A stretch of 64,000 nt of DNA from assembly GCA_036898135.1 (NCBI GenBank), contig CM072526.1, positions 5,634,224 through 5,698,223 of the forward strand, read 5' to 3'. The translations under genes and the position numbers were made by a program. This document shows, in pieces, positions 23,573 to 34,915 of this stretch (its first letter is position 1; each line of letters begins with the position of its first letter). The notes under the pieces are model-generated. The model saw only the letters and a list, made by a program, of their open reading frames with translations. It was not told the DNA's origin and ran no database searches. The stretch is from Oncomelania hupensis. Its lineage: Eukaryota > Mollusca > Gastropoda > Littorinimorpha > Pomatiopsidae.

Positions 23573-24269
23573 CAGGCTGCAGAACAGTCCAAGGAAAAAA
23601 TCTCTGAAATCCGGCCGGGGTCCAGGGGCTGCCGTAAGGCCCCTGGTGAGGTCCAGGGGCGAATTCCCGGTGGGGGGTCTGGGGTGCGAAGTCCCCCTGA
23701 AGCTGAACGCTTCATAGCATTTGAAACCCTAAAAGAATGCTTTTCGTGAGAGATAAACTTGAATTTTTTTCCAACATTCCAACACAGTCGACTTTTTGTA
23801 AAAAGGCAGAAAGCCGCTGGTTACATTCTCCTACTTTTATAGACTTCTCCATCCACTCCCACTTCCATTTGTTTGCAATGTTGCCTTCAATGAAAGGCTC
23901 GCCACGATTAATTATTCGTGAAACGCACGACATGGTAATTTTCGCAAACACAAAATTCTGACAAAGGTACTGTTTTTCAGTGGCCCGCAAAAAGCATTCA
24001 ACAACTGTACGCGCCCGCTGAAGTTACTCTGATCTGAGCAGCGGTTTGAGCGCAGGTAACAAGAAAACATTAGCGGGCGGCGCGTTTCTTTTCTATTACC
24101 ATAATGGCGGCCAAAATAAGGTGGATCAGTGACAGGATTTGCAAAGATCGGAAAAAAAATTGCTACCCTCCCCCAAAAAAAAATTTCGGAACTTCTTTTT
24201 TTTCTTCTTCTCGGATTGGCAACCATTTTCCTCGGAAAATCACGGATCCGAGGAGAGGTCTGCAGCCTG
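23573..24269. mobile_element. 697-bp DNA transposon, 6-bp TSD, CAG/CTG termini (element 4)
   Basis: Ends CAGGCTGCAGA / TCTGCAGCCTG (11-bp inverted repeat), flanked by gtatat at 23567-23572 and 24270-24275. It shares an internal aatctctgaaatccgg block and the right-end ggatccgagg with element 3, so they are one family. The right-hand duplication overlaps the first bases of the inverted repeat of the next element (24271-25983), so it inserted into that element's tip. Confidence 0.9.
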
Positions 24270-24270
24270 G

Positions 24271-25983
24271 TATATGGGTCTGTCTACAAAGCTGAGCACC
24301 GCGAGGGGTGCTGCTTTTCTAGATAATATTTATCACAACAAGCTGCTTATTTGCCTTTCCTTTTGCTATTATCTTATTTAAAAATGATCGGAGAGATAGT
24401 ATTAATAATTTCAAGACGAAAATATCTATAGAACCTTTGTATTTGCTTTGTAAATGTCTGAAAGTGGCCTAAAATTTGACCTAATTTTGTGACATGAGAA
24501 TGACCGGGTTTTCTTCTAAGTGTTTACATAAATAAAGATGTCATAGAACACGTAAAATTATTATAATCTAACTCATTAGTAATAGTTTAAACATGCACAG
24601 TACTTACAAAACCAATTTGTTTTGTATTTTGTGTATTATAGCCGGAGTAAATTTGGTTGTCCAGCGTAATGCATGGTTTCCGAAACAGGCAGAATGTTTT
24701 CAAAAATTGATCTTCGTCTTAAGCGCAAGAATACATGTTTTTTTTAGAGTTGTCTTTCTTGTTGGGATGTTATGAATGAATTCCAATGTTTACAAATAAC
24801 AATTTAGTCGTTATGTAAATGCTTTGATGGTCTGAAAAGCATCGGTTGACATCGTTTCCGGATTTTCGTGTGACGCTGGACGACACACAAATTTATTTTG
24901 CTTATTTCAAAGCATACCTAGTAGGACTATTTTAATGACGTAAAGTAGGCCTCATTATCGGATTGATATATACACTCGTCCCTTCTCGCGTGCTTTCATT
25001 TTACGCGGAGAATCTTTTTCATTGTGTGTGGTTTCCGAGTATCACGTAGTTGTTACATTGGACAACGCACGCAGTGTCACCAAGAAAACTGACTCTTTAC
25101 AGTAAGATTCTTCATGTTTATATAATATTTTATGTTTATTTAGTTGTTAGGATAAGTTTAATTCGACTGTAGTGCCTATTTTAATGAAAATAGATCTCCG
25201 GCTAGTCTAACGTAATTAGAAGCCAAGAAACCATTATTTTTTTTGCCGTTCTTGTTCCGATGGATGATGAGATCCGTTCAAAATTTGTTAATGAATAAAT
25301 AAAAATGCTCTTTGAAACAGCAGTGACAAGTAAACTTATTTAAATTTATTATTTGACTTGATTTGGATACGCTAAGTTTGATAAATATTATTTAGCCGAA
25401 TATAATTTATCGTCAAGCTTAATTTGGTTTCCGTGTTACATTGGACAAAATTTTTTTACAATAAGAACCAGATTTTTTTTAATAGAGACCTGTAAGATCT
25501 CACTTTTATTTTGTGATTATGTTATAATATTATACACAATTTGTATGTGCAGTAGCTGTTTCAGGTTGTTTCATTTTAAGTATAAAAGAACTTTTAACGA
25601 TTAAAATTTGTAGAAAATTGATTGACTTGATAATGTATCAATAGATAAACTTCTTTAATAATGTAAACATTTCTTTTTAATCTTATATCTATTTGATAGC
25701 AAATCTCTTTATAAATAAAGATTCTTTGCCAACTTTATATATATATATTGTTGGTTTTTAAGTACTATTTGGTTTCCGTGTTACATTGGACATTTCGTTG
25801 AGTGTGTACACTAAAGGTCTGACTACATGCATATAAGGTCAAAACTTATCTTCTAACCTGCATGGCATGATCACACACATACATATCTTTCAAATAAACC
25901 ACAAAATGTATGTATTTGACAACTTTTATTTTTGGGCACCCATGTCACAAAAAGTGAACCAACTTTGTAGACAGAGCCATATA
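24271..25983. mobile_element. 1.7-kb inverted-repeat element of unknown class
   Basis: Positions 24271-24291 (tatatgggtctgtctacaaa, then g) and 25963-25983 (ctttgtagacagagccatat, then a) are inverted repeats with one mismatch in 21. Inside, ggtttccgtgttacattgga followed by c occurs at 25426-25446 and 25771-25791 and in weaker form at 25031-25063, about 345 bp apart. No reading frame is recognised. The class and true boundaries are uncertain. Confidence 0.6.
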
Positions 25984-26039
25984 TATCCTCTTCCTTCTAT
26001 CGGACACCGACCCATTTAGCAGATCTCCCTCCTCTCTGA

Positions 26040-26440
26040 CCCTCCTCAGGATCATGCTTTCTCCTCCGAGGTCACAGCTATCTTAATCATCCTTGGACGA
26101 TTTCCCCCCACCTTCCCCAGTCTAACTGGATCACCCTGCAAAATATCTTTCCTTACCCCCAGCTTCCCCAAAAGCTTTTTAGCTTGAGCCACATCGTCCT
26201 CTCTCCATTCTGTAGGTGTGCCTGTCACTCTCAAGTTCACTATGATAAAATTCCTTTTCCTTATGTCTTTCTCCATCACCTCCACTTTTTTGTATTCTTT
26301 CATCTAAATTCTCATCCCCTAGTTTTTCATCAATCGCCTCCATCCTCTTCGTCATTGCTGCCATCAGATGCATCACCATATTCATCTCTCGACTTCATAC
26401 CTAAATGTCACTCATACCAATTTCAGCTTTAGAGGGCGTG
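26040..26440 (-). pseudogene. LINE ORF1-like fragment
   Basis: Minus-strand KDIRKRNFIIVNLRVTG, then KLLGKLGVRKDI, RLGKVGGNRPRMIKIAV in one frame and an upstream Met/Lys/Glu-rich piece (MTKRMEAIDEKLG) in another. The pattern coiled-coil, RN-I-I, RLG, RPR-IK is that of LINE ORF1 RNA-binding proteins. At least one frameshift separates the pieces, and no neighbouring RT belongs to it. Confidence 0.6.
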
Positions 26441-29400
26441 CAATTAGGACACATCCAGTGGAGATTGGGGCTTTTCATATCTTAAAAAACTTCAAAATGC
26501 TAGCACATTCTCTATGTGCCCATTGTTTGCACACAAAACACCCAATCCCACCCGTGAACTTATCTTCATCACAATTGTTCTCGCAAAAAAACAACTCCAT
26601 TTGCAAAGAATATTTTCAAAACTGATCCACGTTTTTTTTTATTAACCTGCCAAATACTCCTGTATGTCATACTTCCTCTGGTTAATGCATCTCTATTTTT
26701 GTGCCACCTTCGGCATCTTCAACTTTATGCAACAAGTACTCGAAGGGTGCGAGCCACAAGAAACAGCAAAACGTAACGGTCGACAAGAAAAAAAACAACT
26801 ACAACAAATAATTTATCTTTATCTCCTTGTGTATGGTGTATATTATCTCCTCTGTTTGTTGGCTCACTTACTTGCTGTACCAGAATGGGGGTACAAGATG
26901 AAACATCAATGAATATCCAGTATGGTGGATATCGCTCACCTTACCATCGATATCTAAAAACCTTCTGGAAAACACTAAAACTAGGTAGTCAAAAGCCATT
27001 TTTAAAAAATGATTTCCTCATTACAAAACTGACATAGATTTAAAGAGCTTTTCATTCTGAACACAGTGGTATATTTTTTTCCCCCATAGGACAAATAGGT
27101 AAAAAGTTATTAATGTTTGAAAATGCCGAATGTTGGTGTTTTTTTGGCAACGTTTTGGAATTGAAGAAATTGACAACTTTGGAGTCTCAAAGTGAAGCCA
27201 ATATTGATACCAGAAAGCTGATTTTTGACAGGTAACCCCTTCATATGTTATACTCCAAGCCCAATTTTCTTCAGGCCTATCCCATGTAGTGTTCAGCCGT
27301 TTTGGTGCTTCAAAGTTGGGAAATCATCAAATTCGCAGTGCGTGCCGGCAAATTATAGGTCTACTAGTACTTGTGTGCTACTACGCTCAGCACTCGTGTC
27401 GCTGAATAGGCCTACGAGTTGGCCATGGCCGCAAGAAAACACGAACACCGTTTGGGTACACTTTTCTACGGCAAAGCGCTCTGCGATAGAGTAATGCACA
27501 AATTAATAAATACCCTAGTTTTATAAAGGAAAGTCTGCTCTTTATTTCCTACTAATTTTTAAACTTCTAGTTAAAATCAAACTTACATCAAAACCGCTTT
27601 ATCCACTTTGTTCGGCTCGTAACAAAACTTTTACACATGAGAGCCCACCATATTTATATGTAAATGAAGCTAAGTATCAGAACTCCTCATTGGTTCTTAT
27701 TTTTAGGCCATCCAATGAACTATCTCAAAACGCTTAGCGTTTGAAACGAGCCACCTCTCAACAAACGACGCTGACAACTTTTTCGCACCGGCATTCAGCG
27801 CTCAGATAGGGGCGTATTCAAAAGCTGTTTTCTCGGAATCTTTCGCATAAACATGCATTAAAAACAACACAGATGTAAAGATAAAGCTTTCAATTTTTAT
27901 TTCAATACAGCCACTGTTCGTTTTAATGCAGTTTTACATTAATAATAAGTGTTGAAAGTGAAGTCAAAACTGGGTCAAAACTGCGAGCGGACAAGAGCCA
28001 ATGAAGGGCTTTGACTACCTACTAAAACGCAGACATAAAAACCAATGCTCATGTCCTAAAATGCATTCATTGAAAACCTGAAATACACAGCTGGACTCAA
28101 ACTTTCTTCTCTTTCTCTGACCGAAAAGAACCAGCCTGCCATGCATGTCTCGTTACCCCTACCTTGTATGCAACTTTCGAATACTAGATGCTGCAACATA
28201 AAAACTGAAGACTAACCATTTTTAAATTAAAAAACCAAATTTGATGGTCATTAAGATCGAAGGTCGGCAAAAGCTCTTCCATGTTTACAGATAAATAGTA
28301 GGCACATTAAGCTGGATTGATAAATCAATTTACAATGTAATCATACACTTCCATTTCCACACTTTTATTTATCATAAAACTAAAAGCAAATTTCCAGAAT
28401 GATTGGTCTTATCATAATAATACAAACTCTTGGTCAATTACCCACGTTAAAAACTATTTTGATCAACTCAGTCCCTACGTAGTTTTGATCAACAACCTAC
28501 AAAAGCCACATAAACAGTACTTTGCAATCAACTTAACCCAACTGTATTTTAACGCTTAGTTTATATACTGACAACGTCTATGACTCTATCTCAAAACCTT
28601 AAAGGTTGACTTTAAACGACACCATCAGAAACAGAGAACAAGGCACAAAGTTCGTGTACTTCTAATCTCCGAATCTTTTCTTAGCCCTGACGTGAACCCA
28701 CGAGTTTACCGGGTTTGTTCATACTAGAGTGATGGGCACTAAACAACACACACCATTCCCACGCTCCAAGAAATGTGGTGGAAAATACAAAATCTAAAAA
28801 AATATAAATAAAAAAGAACGAAACTAAAGTGCACACAGATAAAACTTATCAGTGAATGTTTTCTCGACTCGAAATGCGCAGTCACCATATCAGGGGCTGG
28901 CTTGGACGCCATTTATAGTCCATGTGAAAACAAAGCCGATAGAATGACGAAGAAAAAAACGCGTAAAGCGTAGATTTTCTTAAAATCAAAGAAACAAACA
29001 ATTGCATATTTTGCATGTGTGTTCATTAGTAACATTAATAAAATAAAGTTTGTCTCAAACTTGTGCAATTTTTCAAGACATCCACGCAATGTCAAGGCCA
29101 TACAGTGATACACAGCAAAAATGATCAACTAGAAAAAGAAGCGAGGACAGAAAACCGGTCCAACAACACAATCTTATTTCTTAACAAAACTGCAATGCAA
29201 ATACAAAATTATACACACAATATGACTTATGAATGAATAAGCTAATAAATACAGCAATACCAACCAACTATTGTAGGTGAAGAAAGAACCTTCGCTCATT
29301 GAAAATACCTCATGCGTTCGACGTGTAAGGAACCTCCAGTCTGAATGCTCACGTTGATGCAATTTGGAAAGTTGGGAACGTAACAAACAATACGAAACGA

Positions 29401-30435
29401 AGCATACATGTTCTTATAAATGTGGGACCGACATGTAAAAAAGTTTGGAATAATAAGTAAATGAATAAGGATTAATAATGTTATCAGTAACACCTTAGCA
29501 AGTGATTTATAGCGTGAGATTCCCAATATCTAATGTATTGCATTTTTATTAAGGTGGAAGTGAAGGCAAGGGGAAAGAAGTTGAGGGGTGGGGGGAGAGA
29601 GGGTGGGGGAGGGGCGCCGAGGGGAGGAAACATACATACTATTTTTGTCAGCTTTTGGGATGAAAAGAGGGAGGACTGGAGGATGGTAGGAGTATTCCGT
29701 CTCTGAATGAAATGGACTGGAAATGAAAGTGAAAACTAAACCAACGATTTAATAAATAAACTAAGCAAAGGATTAACGTAATTATTATCATACCAGAAAC
29801 TGCCTGAAAACTCATTAAACCTACTCCAACAAAGAAACTGTTCGCAACAAGTCATAAGCGCTTTGATATTTTCTGTACTTTTTTTTAATTTCAATTACTT
29901 TATTTTATTTGTTTTAAATTCAGTATTTTTTTTTCATGGAAAACAATAATGAATACATTTATTTTACGTTACTATTATATATTTTATGTACCGGTTATTA
30001 TCTCTATTTGAATTTGATTATTGACTGTTGTTCAATGCTGGTGTTGTGTGTTCCGGTTATTCTCCAATTCGGGCTTTTAATATCTCAGCCTCATGTGGAA
30101 AGACTATTCTAGACAAGTCTTTTTTCCGCGCACTGCGAGGCAGAGACTCGCGAATGAAACGACTGATACGATGGGATGAGGAGGAAAGGAGTGGGGGTGG
30201 GGGTAGAATGGGAGCGAGGGTTGTCAGTTCCGGAGTTGCAGTCTGAGTATCAGAGATTGGTATGCTGCCTACTCCTAGAATTTGTATCCACCTTTGTTCA
30301 TTAGTCACATCAATGACATTCATTCCAGTCTTTGGTCACGCTAAGGTTGTTCCAGCTGAGCCCGATGTTCAGCCGGACCACAGGTCGGACATTATCTACG
30401 ATTTTGGGTGCTTGTATTTATAACGCGTACGCGGT
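26441..30435. other. Intergenic, about 4 kb without a recognised gene
   Basis: AT-rich DNA with scattered short ORFs on both strands, none showing family motifs or plausible spliced structure. G-rich simple sequence lies at 29570-29625. A distant exon or non-coding RNA could be hidden, but I see no support for one. Confidence 0.45.
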
Positions 30436-30447
30436 ACACATTCCACA

Positions 30448-30652
30448 TGTGGGGCCGGGTAGCTCAGTTGGTAAGAGCGTCTTGCTAGTAACCGATAGGT
30501 CGCTGGTTCGAATCTCGGATTGGTCAACGTGTGATCATATTATTTTCCCCTTTACCAACAACTGGCCCGCTGGTGTCAGTATAAATCGGTCCAGTAGTCA
30601 CCTATATGCGAAAGTGTCGTGTGACTATAATCTACAAACAACAACAACAACA
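30448..30652 (+). mobile_element. Complete tRNA-derived SINE with (CAA)n tail, family C
   Basis: The head gggccgggtagctcagttgg (A-box) and ggttcgaatctc (B-box) resemble a tRNA gene, with ctagtaa where the anticodon loop would be, but the stems pair poorly. A body of about 100 bp ends in (caa)n. The target duplication acacattccaca flanks it at 30436-30447 and 30653-30664. The length is 205 bp. It is a SINE rather than a functional tRNA. Confidence 0.88.
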
Positions 30653-30664
30653 ACACATTCCACA

Positions 30665-31949
30665 CACTGGAGTCAGCCGCAGAGGCCGCTCAGTGCGGGG
30701 AACACTAGAAGTAGAAGAGCTCTGATGCTTCGCTCCGGTTCATCAGTCCAATCGCCGACGACCTGACACCACGACTAGGTGACAGATGAACTGAGATAGA
30801 TAGTGACATACTGTTTCCGTGAGATACTGAGACCTTTGGTCTTTTCTAAAAGGTCGGCCAACGGTTGTACGGATTTCAAGGTCAACCATGATCTATCAAA
30901 CTATAGGATAATTGTTGCCATCAACGTAGTTACAGTCAATTTCTTCATCTATTGATCAGTGACTGAAACCAGATACGGCCGATCAATCAGTCATAAAATC
31001 AGTGATGAACGGCTTCTGATTCTGACTTTTTGGGAAACTGATCGAAATGGGGTCCATCTGAATTTACTGGTCGACCTTCTTCTGGATTTACTCGACTGTA
31101 CAAAAAAAGGTTCAGGCACTTGCATTAAGCTAGCCAGATCTGACATATAGCCACAGAGGGCTACATTAGCCCCAATCGGGCATCGTCAGGTCCGGCCGGA
31201 CTCAGCGGCGCAGCACGGCCTCGCAAGGCTGTGTCAAAATTGGTCAGGCCATCCGCGTTGGAAACTCCAGATGTCGAGCTAGAGCCACTCGATTTTTATC
31301 GTAACCTTTTGGAACTCAACCCTGAACCTTACCGTCCTCGATTCAGCAAGAAAGATGAGACAGGGCCACGCAAGACAGGGTAGTAACATTGTCATTTCAA
31401 CTGTACCTTCTGCTGGTTCTCTTGGAAACCAATCAGCCGGCAGAGTTCGAAAGTGTCCTACACAACCTTGAAAGAAAATTTGATAGTTCAAAAGACACGC
31501 AATTCAATGCCAATATGGTCAAGCAAATCTTTACCTACCTATTTAACTTGACGAAAATGGCCAAAATCGGTTAGTCCCTAACGGTTCGGAAAGAAAACTG
31601 ACTCCTTCGCAGATCTGTGTCCACCGTCGAAAGCGGTTCGTGACGAGTGACGATGATTATGATCACGATCAGCTGATAAGATACGTCATCATTATTTAGT
31701 CCAGATATGACGTAACAGTGCATAGGCATACGAAAAAAGTATAGTACACACATAGGTTTACAATCAAACCACCTCAAAGAAACTGCCCAACAGGAGAAAC
31801 AATCAATGATTTGGCCTAATCAACACATAAACCAAAGCCGACGTAATCCATAGAAATTAAGGACTGAAAGTTGACAGGCAACTATCCACATGTATAGTTA
31901 CAATCAAATAATACATGACTCAGAGAAACGGTATTATTACATGAACAAT
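30665..31949. other. Intergenic, nothing assigned
   Basis: Short ORFs only, no family motifs. The DNA is slightly GC-richer at 31150-31270. No repeats shared with the rest of the window were noticed. Confidence 0.4.
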
Positions 31950-33340
31950 TCACATTACTGCAATATACACAGAATTCAAAAATATTCTGTAGGCAATTGT
32001 TACAACTGATCTGGATACCCCACGGTGCTTTTCGTATTGTTTGTTAAAGTCAAACGTTTTTTTTTTAATATTATTTTCCACCAATCGTTGTAATTCCTTA
32101 GAAGACAGACTTATTTGTAGTGATAATACATTTACATTAGCAACTCCCCTTTTAGCAGCTCGATCAGCCCTGTCATTGAAAATGAATCCACAAAGGAATC
32201 CAACAAAATGCAACCTGGGTTCCATTTGTGATTAGACTTTGAACTGCACATTTTTTATCACAAATAATTTCTCTTCTCTCTTTACTATTATTTGAATTAA
32301 GCGCCTCTAACACACACTTCGAGTCAACAAAATAATACAACAATGCTAAATAAGTTAAGCGCTAGATATAAAATTTTATTTAGTGCTATTAAAATGGTTA
32401 AAATACGACTCTGTTATATAAAATTCTGGTATTACGAAGGCTGCTCCTGCATCACCATTTTCTAAAACAGAGCCATCCGTATATATTTTTAGTTAAGAAT
32501 ATTAATAATGTTTTTCATTTAAATGAATTTTAGCATCCATAGCTAATCACTCTTATGTTCCACAATAAAATAATATCATAACTAGCTTTTTCAAGCTCCC
32601 ATAAAGGAATAGGTGATATTTTCTCTTTTCTAGCAGGGTATTCTTCTGTGTATCATTTTCTTCAAGTTGAGTATCCCTAGTAAATGTTGCAATAGTCTAA
32701 AAATGTTTTACTAGCTGTTTGAGACTGTTTAGGAAAATGTATATCCGATCTTACTTGTAATTCTTCATCTGTGCTATTATTTACCGACCTTGTTCTACTT
32801 ATATATTTTGCAAATGACAATTTTCTACATTCATTTAAGGGGATAATTCCTGCAATTTTATATGCAGCTGTAGTTTTTGTGTGAATGGGGATGCCAAATG
32901 CTAATTTTACAGCTTTGCTATCCAGACTTTGTAACTTATTAAAATAGGTTTTTGATGCAGAAAAATAAGCCTCCTGTCCATAGGCTAATTTGGACCGTAT
33001 GAGAGCACAAGCTAAATGAATTAATGTCTTTGTATTTTGTCCGCAGGACTGCCTACTAATTATACATCAAATTATAACTTTTTACTGCTTTTTGTATGAC
33101 ATATTGAATATGTTTTTTCCAATGTAGATGTTAAATGTACTCCTAAAAATTTTAATTTTTTGCAATACTTTAGTTCTTCTTTATCAATAAAATTTTAGGC
33201 AGGTGTCTAGGTTCTTGACCATTATTGAATAAAATCATATTTGTCTTTTCTTGTGATAATTCAAGTCCATTTTGAACCATATAAAAATGAATATTATTTA
33301 TTTCAGTTTGATATAAGTTAGAAATATGTTTTATTTCATA
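31950..33340 (-). pseudogene. LINE relic with reverse-transcriptase end and RNase H domain
   Basis: Minus-strand pieces: GLELSQEKTNMILFNN (end of RT) near 33250; FLGVHLTSTLEKTYS near 33130; IYTDGSVLENGDAGAAF (RNase H motif with the first catalytic Asp) near 32470; YFVDSKCVLEALNSNN (second RNase H Asp region) near 32320; VGFLCGFIFNDRADRAAKRG (normally a G-N-x-x-A-D motif) near 32190. Stops and frameshifts separate the pieces. The presence of an RNase H domain points to an I-like LINE and makes it distinct from the LINE at 20690-22930. Confidence 0.75.
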
Positions 33341-33344
33341 TTGA

Positions 33345-34030
33345 CGAAGTATGTCTGGAAGTATGTCTAACTGGAATATTGTTAGGTGTAAGCCTCAACA
33401 CTGTGCACAGCTTCAAATATTTAGGAGCAATTGTATAGGACAATGGGTCCCGACAGAAAGTCCTCTCCAGGATAGCACAAACAACTGCTGCCCTGACAAT
33501 GTTGAAGCCCATTTGGAAAGACAAGACCATCAGTCTACACTCCAAGGTAAGGTTGCTGCGCTCCTTTGTCATCATACTCTTGTGGAACATGGACCTTCAT
33601 AGCATATCTACAAAGAAGAATACAAAGCATAGAGACGAGGTGCTACAGAAGACTTCTGGGCATTTTCTATACCCAGCACATCACCAATGACGAAGTCCGA
33701 AGTCCTGCGAAGACCATCACACAAACCATTGAACAACACGACGACATGCTCACAGTGATAAAGAAACGGAAACGGCCACGTCACCAGTGCATCAGGCCTT
33801 ACAAAGACCATCCTGTAAGGCACGGTGCAAGGAGGCAGAAGAAGAGGGAGACAGACAAAGAGGTGGGAGGACAACATTCGAGAATGGACTGGCTTGACAC
33901 TGAGCGAAGCCATGAGGGTTGCTGAAGATAGAGAAAGATGGAAAACGCTAGTTAAACGATCATCTGTGATTTCCCAACGACTTTCGAGTTACGGAATAGG
34001 ACAGGCTGAGTTAGGTGTATACAATTGACG
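33345..34030 (+). mobile_element. RTE-like LINE, 3' end with frameshifts
   Basis: Frames read VSLNTVHSFKYLGAIV, KPIWKDKTISLHSKVRLLRS, ETRCYRRLLGIFYTQHITND and GRQTKRWEDNIREWTGLTLS with EDRERWKTLV, the characteristic C-terminal end of RTE-type endonuclease-reverse transcriptases. The ORF is broken by frameshifts. The 3' end (cgatcatctgtgatttcc, acggaataggacagg) matches the copies at 8186, 9334 and 63445. It abuts the minus-strand LINE relic at 31950-33340. Confidence 0.85.
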
Positions 34031-34245
34031 TATTTTTCCCGTTAAAATTCTGGCACTTTCATTAGCCCTCACTGGACAGCAAATTCTTCATGAATATTGT
34101 TTGTGGTGTACACTTAGGGCCATCGACCACGTACGGAGAAGGGAGATCGACTTATGACAACAACAACAACAAAAAGTCTTGATAAGTTTGTTGTCTAATA
34201 TAGTGTGATCCATTGAGTTGGGTGAAGATTTCATTTCCCCACGCC

Positions 34246-34490
34246 CATCGCCGTAGCTCAGGTGGTAGAGCGTTCGCCTGGCACACCGATGACCCAGGTT
34301 CGAATCCCTTGGTGGGCTAAATAAAAAGTGGCCATTTTTCACTGTCCATTTTAGCAGTATGATTGCTCTGATGGCTCAGTGTTGATTCAGGTCCCTACCC
34401 CTTGTTCCCTGGGATGGTTATCCCCGTCTGCCATATATCGCCAATGGTGGGTGTAAACGTTAAACCTCAATGTTCATTCTTCTTTACCCC
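34246..34490 (+). mobile_element. tRNA-derived SINE, family B, long copy
   Basis: Head catcgccgtagctcaggtgg (A-box) and caggttcgaatcccttgg (B-box), then aagtggccatttttcactg, cagtgttgattcaggtcc and gggatggttatccccgtctg, ending cgttaaacctcaatgttc. The head could be mistaken for a tRNA gene, but the fixed body after it and the relatives at 7808, 8460 and 59515 identify a SINE. Confidence 0.8.
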
Positions 34491-34689
34491 ACCTCCTTCT
34501 GGTAGGCAAGATTAATTAGACAACTGATGCCTGAAAGCCTGCCACTGTGACAAGTAATAAGCGTACTCATAATGCAGGTCTATCTAGAGTGCAAAAGACT
34601 GCTAACCTACGATGCCATCACTATACTAATGGGACATAACTAAGTAATAGAACAGTACACAAATGAAAGCGATTCCCTCCCCTGCTTAT

Positions 34690-34915
34690 ACCTGCGTAGG
34701 TGAACATATTTCCGGGAAAATGGCGGAAGAGTGAGTTTTCTGCTCAACGCAACTAGATATATTTCGTGTTTTTCGTACATTTCGACGATGGTCAAGAGTC
34801 TTAATTGTAACCTGAGCTTTCAGCTTTGATTTATGTGGCGAGTGGACTTGATCGTTGGAGGAAAGCGGACGAAATTGTAGAGGAAACAGCATTTGCATCA
34901 TTTTATATTTGAAAC
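34690..34915 (+). promoter_or_regulatory. Probable 5'UTR/promoter of the four-TM gene
   Basis: aaaatggcggaagagtga at 34718 gives a YY1-like AAnATGGCGG motif and at the same time a four-codon upstream ORF (MAEE, stop). The main ATG at 34916 is in the context aaacATGg. No TATA box is evident. The assignment rests on position and motif only. Confidence 0.3.

Noticed and set aside
23373..23717. 114-codon plus-strand frame
   Set aside because: It runs across the boundary of element 4 and has no recognisable domain.
30452..30525. tRNA gene candidate
   Set aside because: A and B boxes are present, but stems pair poorly, and a SINE body, (CAA)n tail and target duplication follow.
34248..34320. tRNA gene candidate
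   Set aside because: The same head occurs with the same non-tRNA body in other copies, so it is a SINE head.
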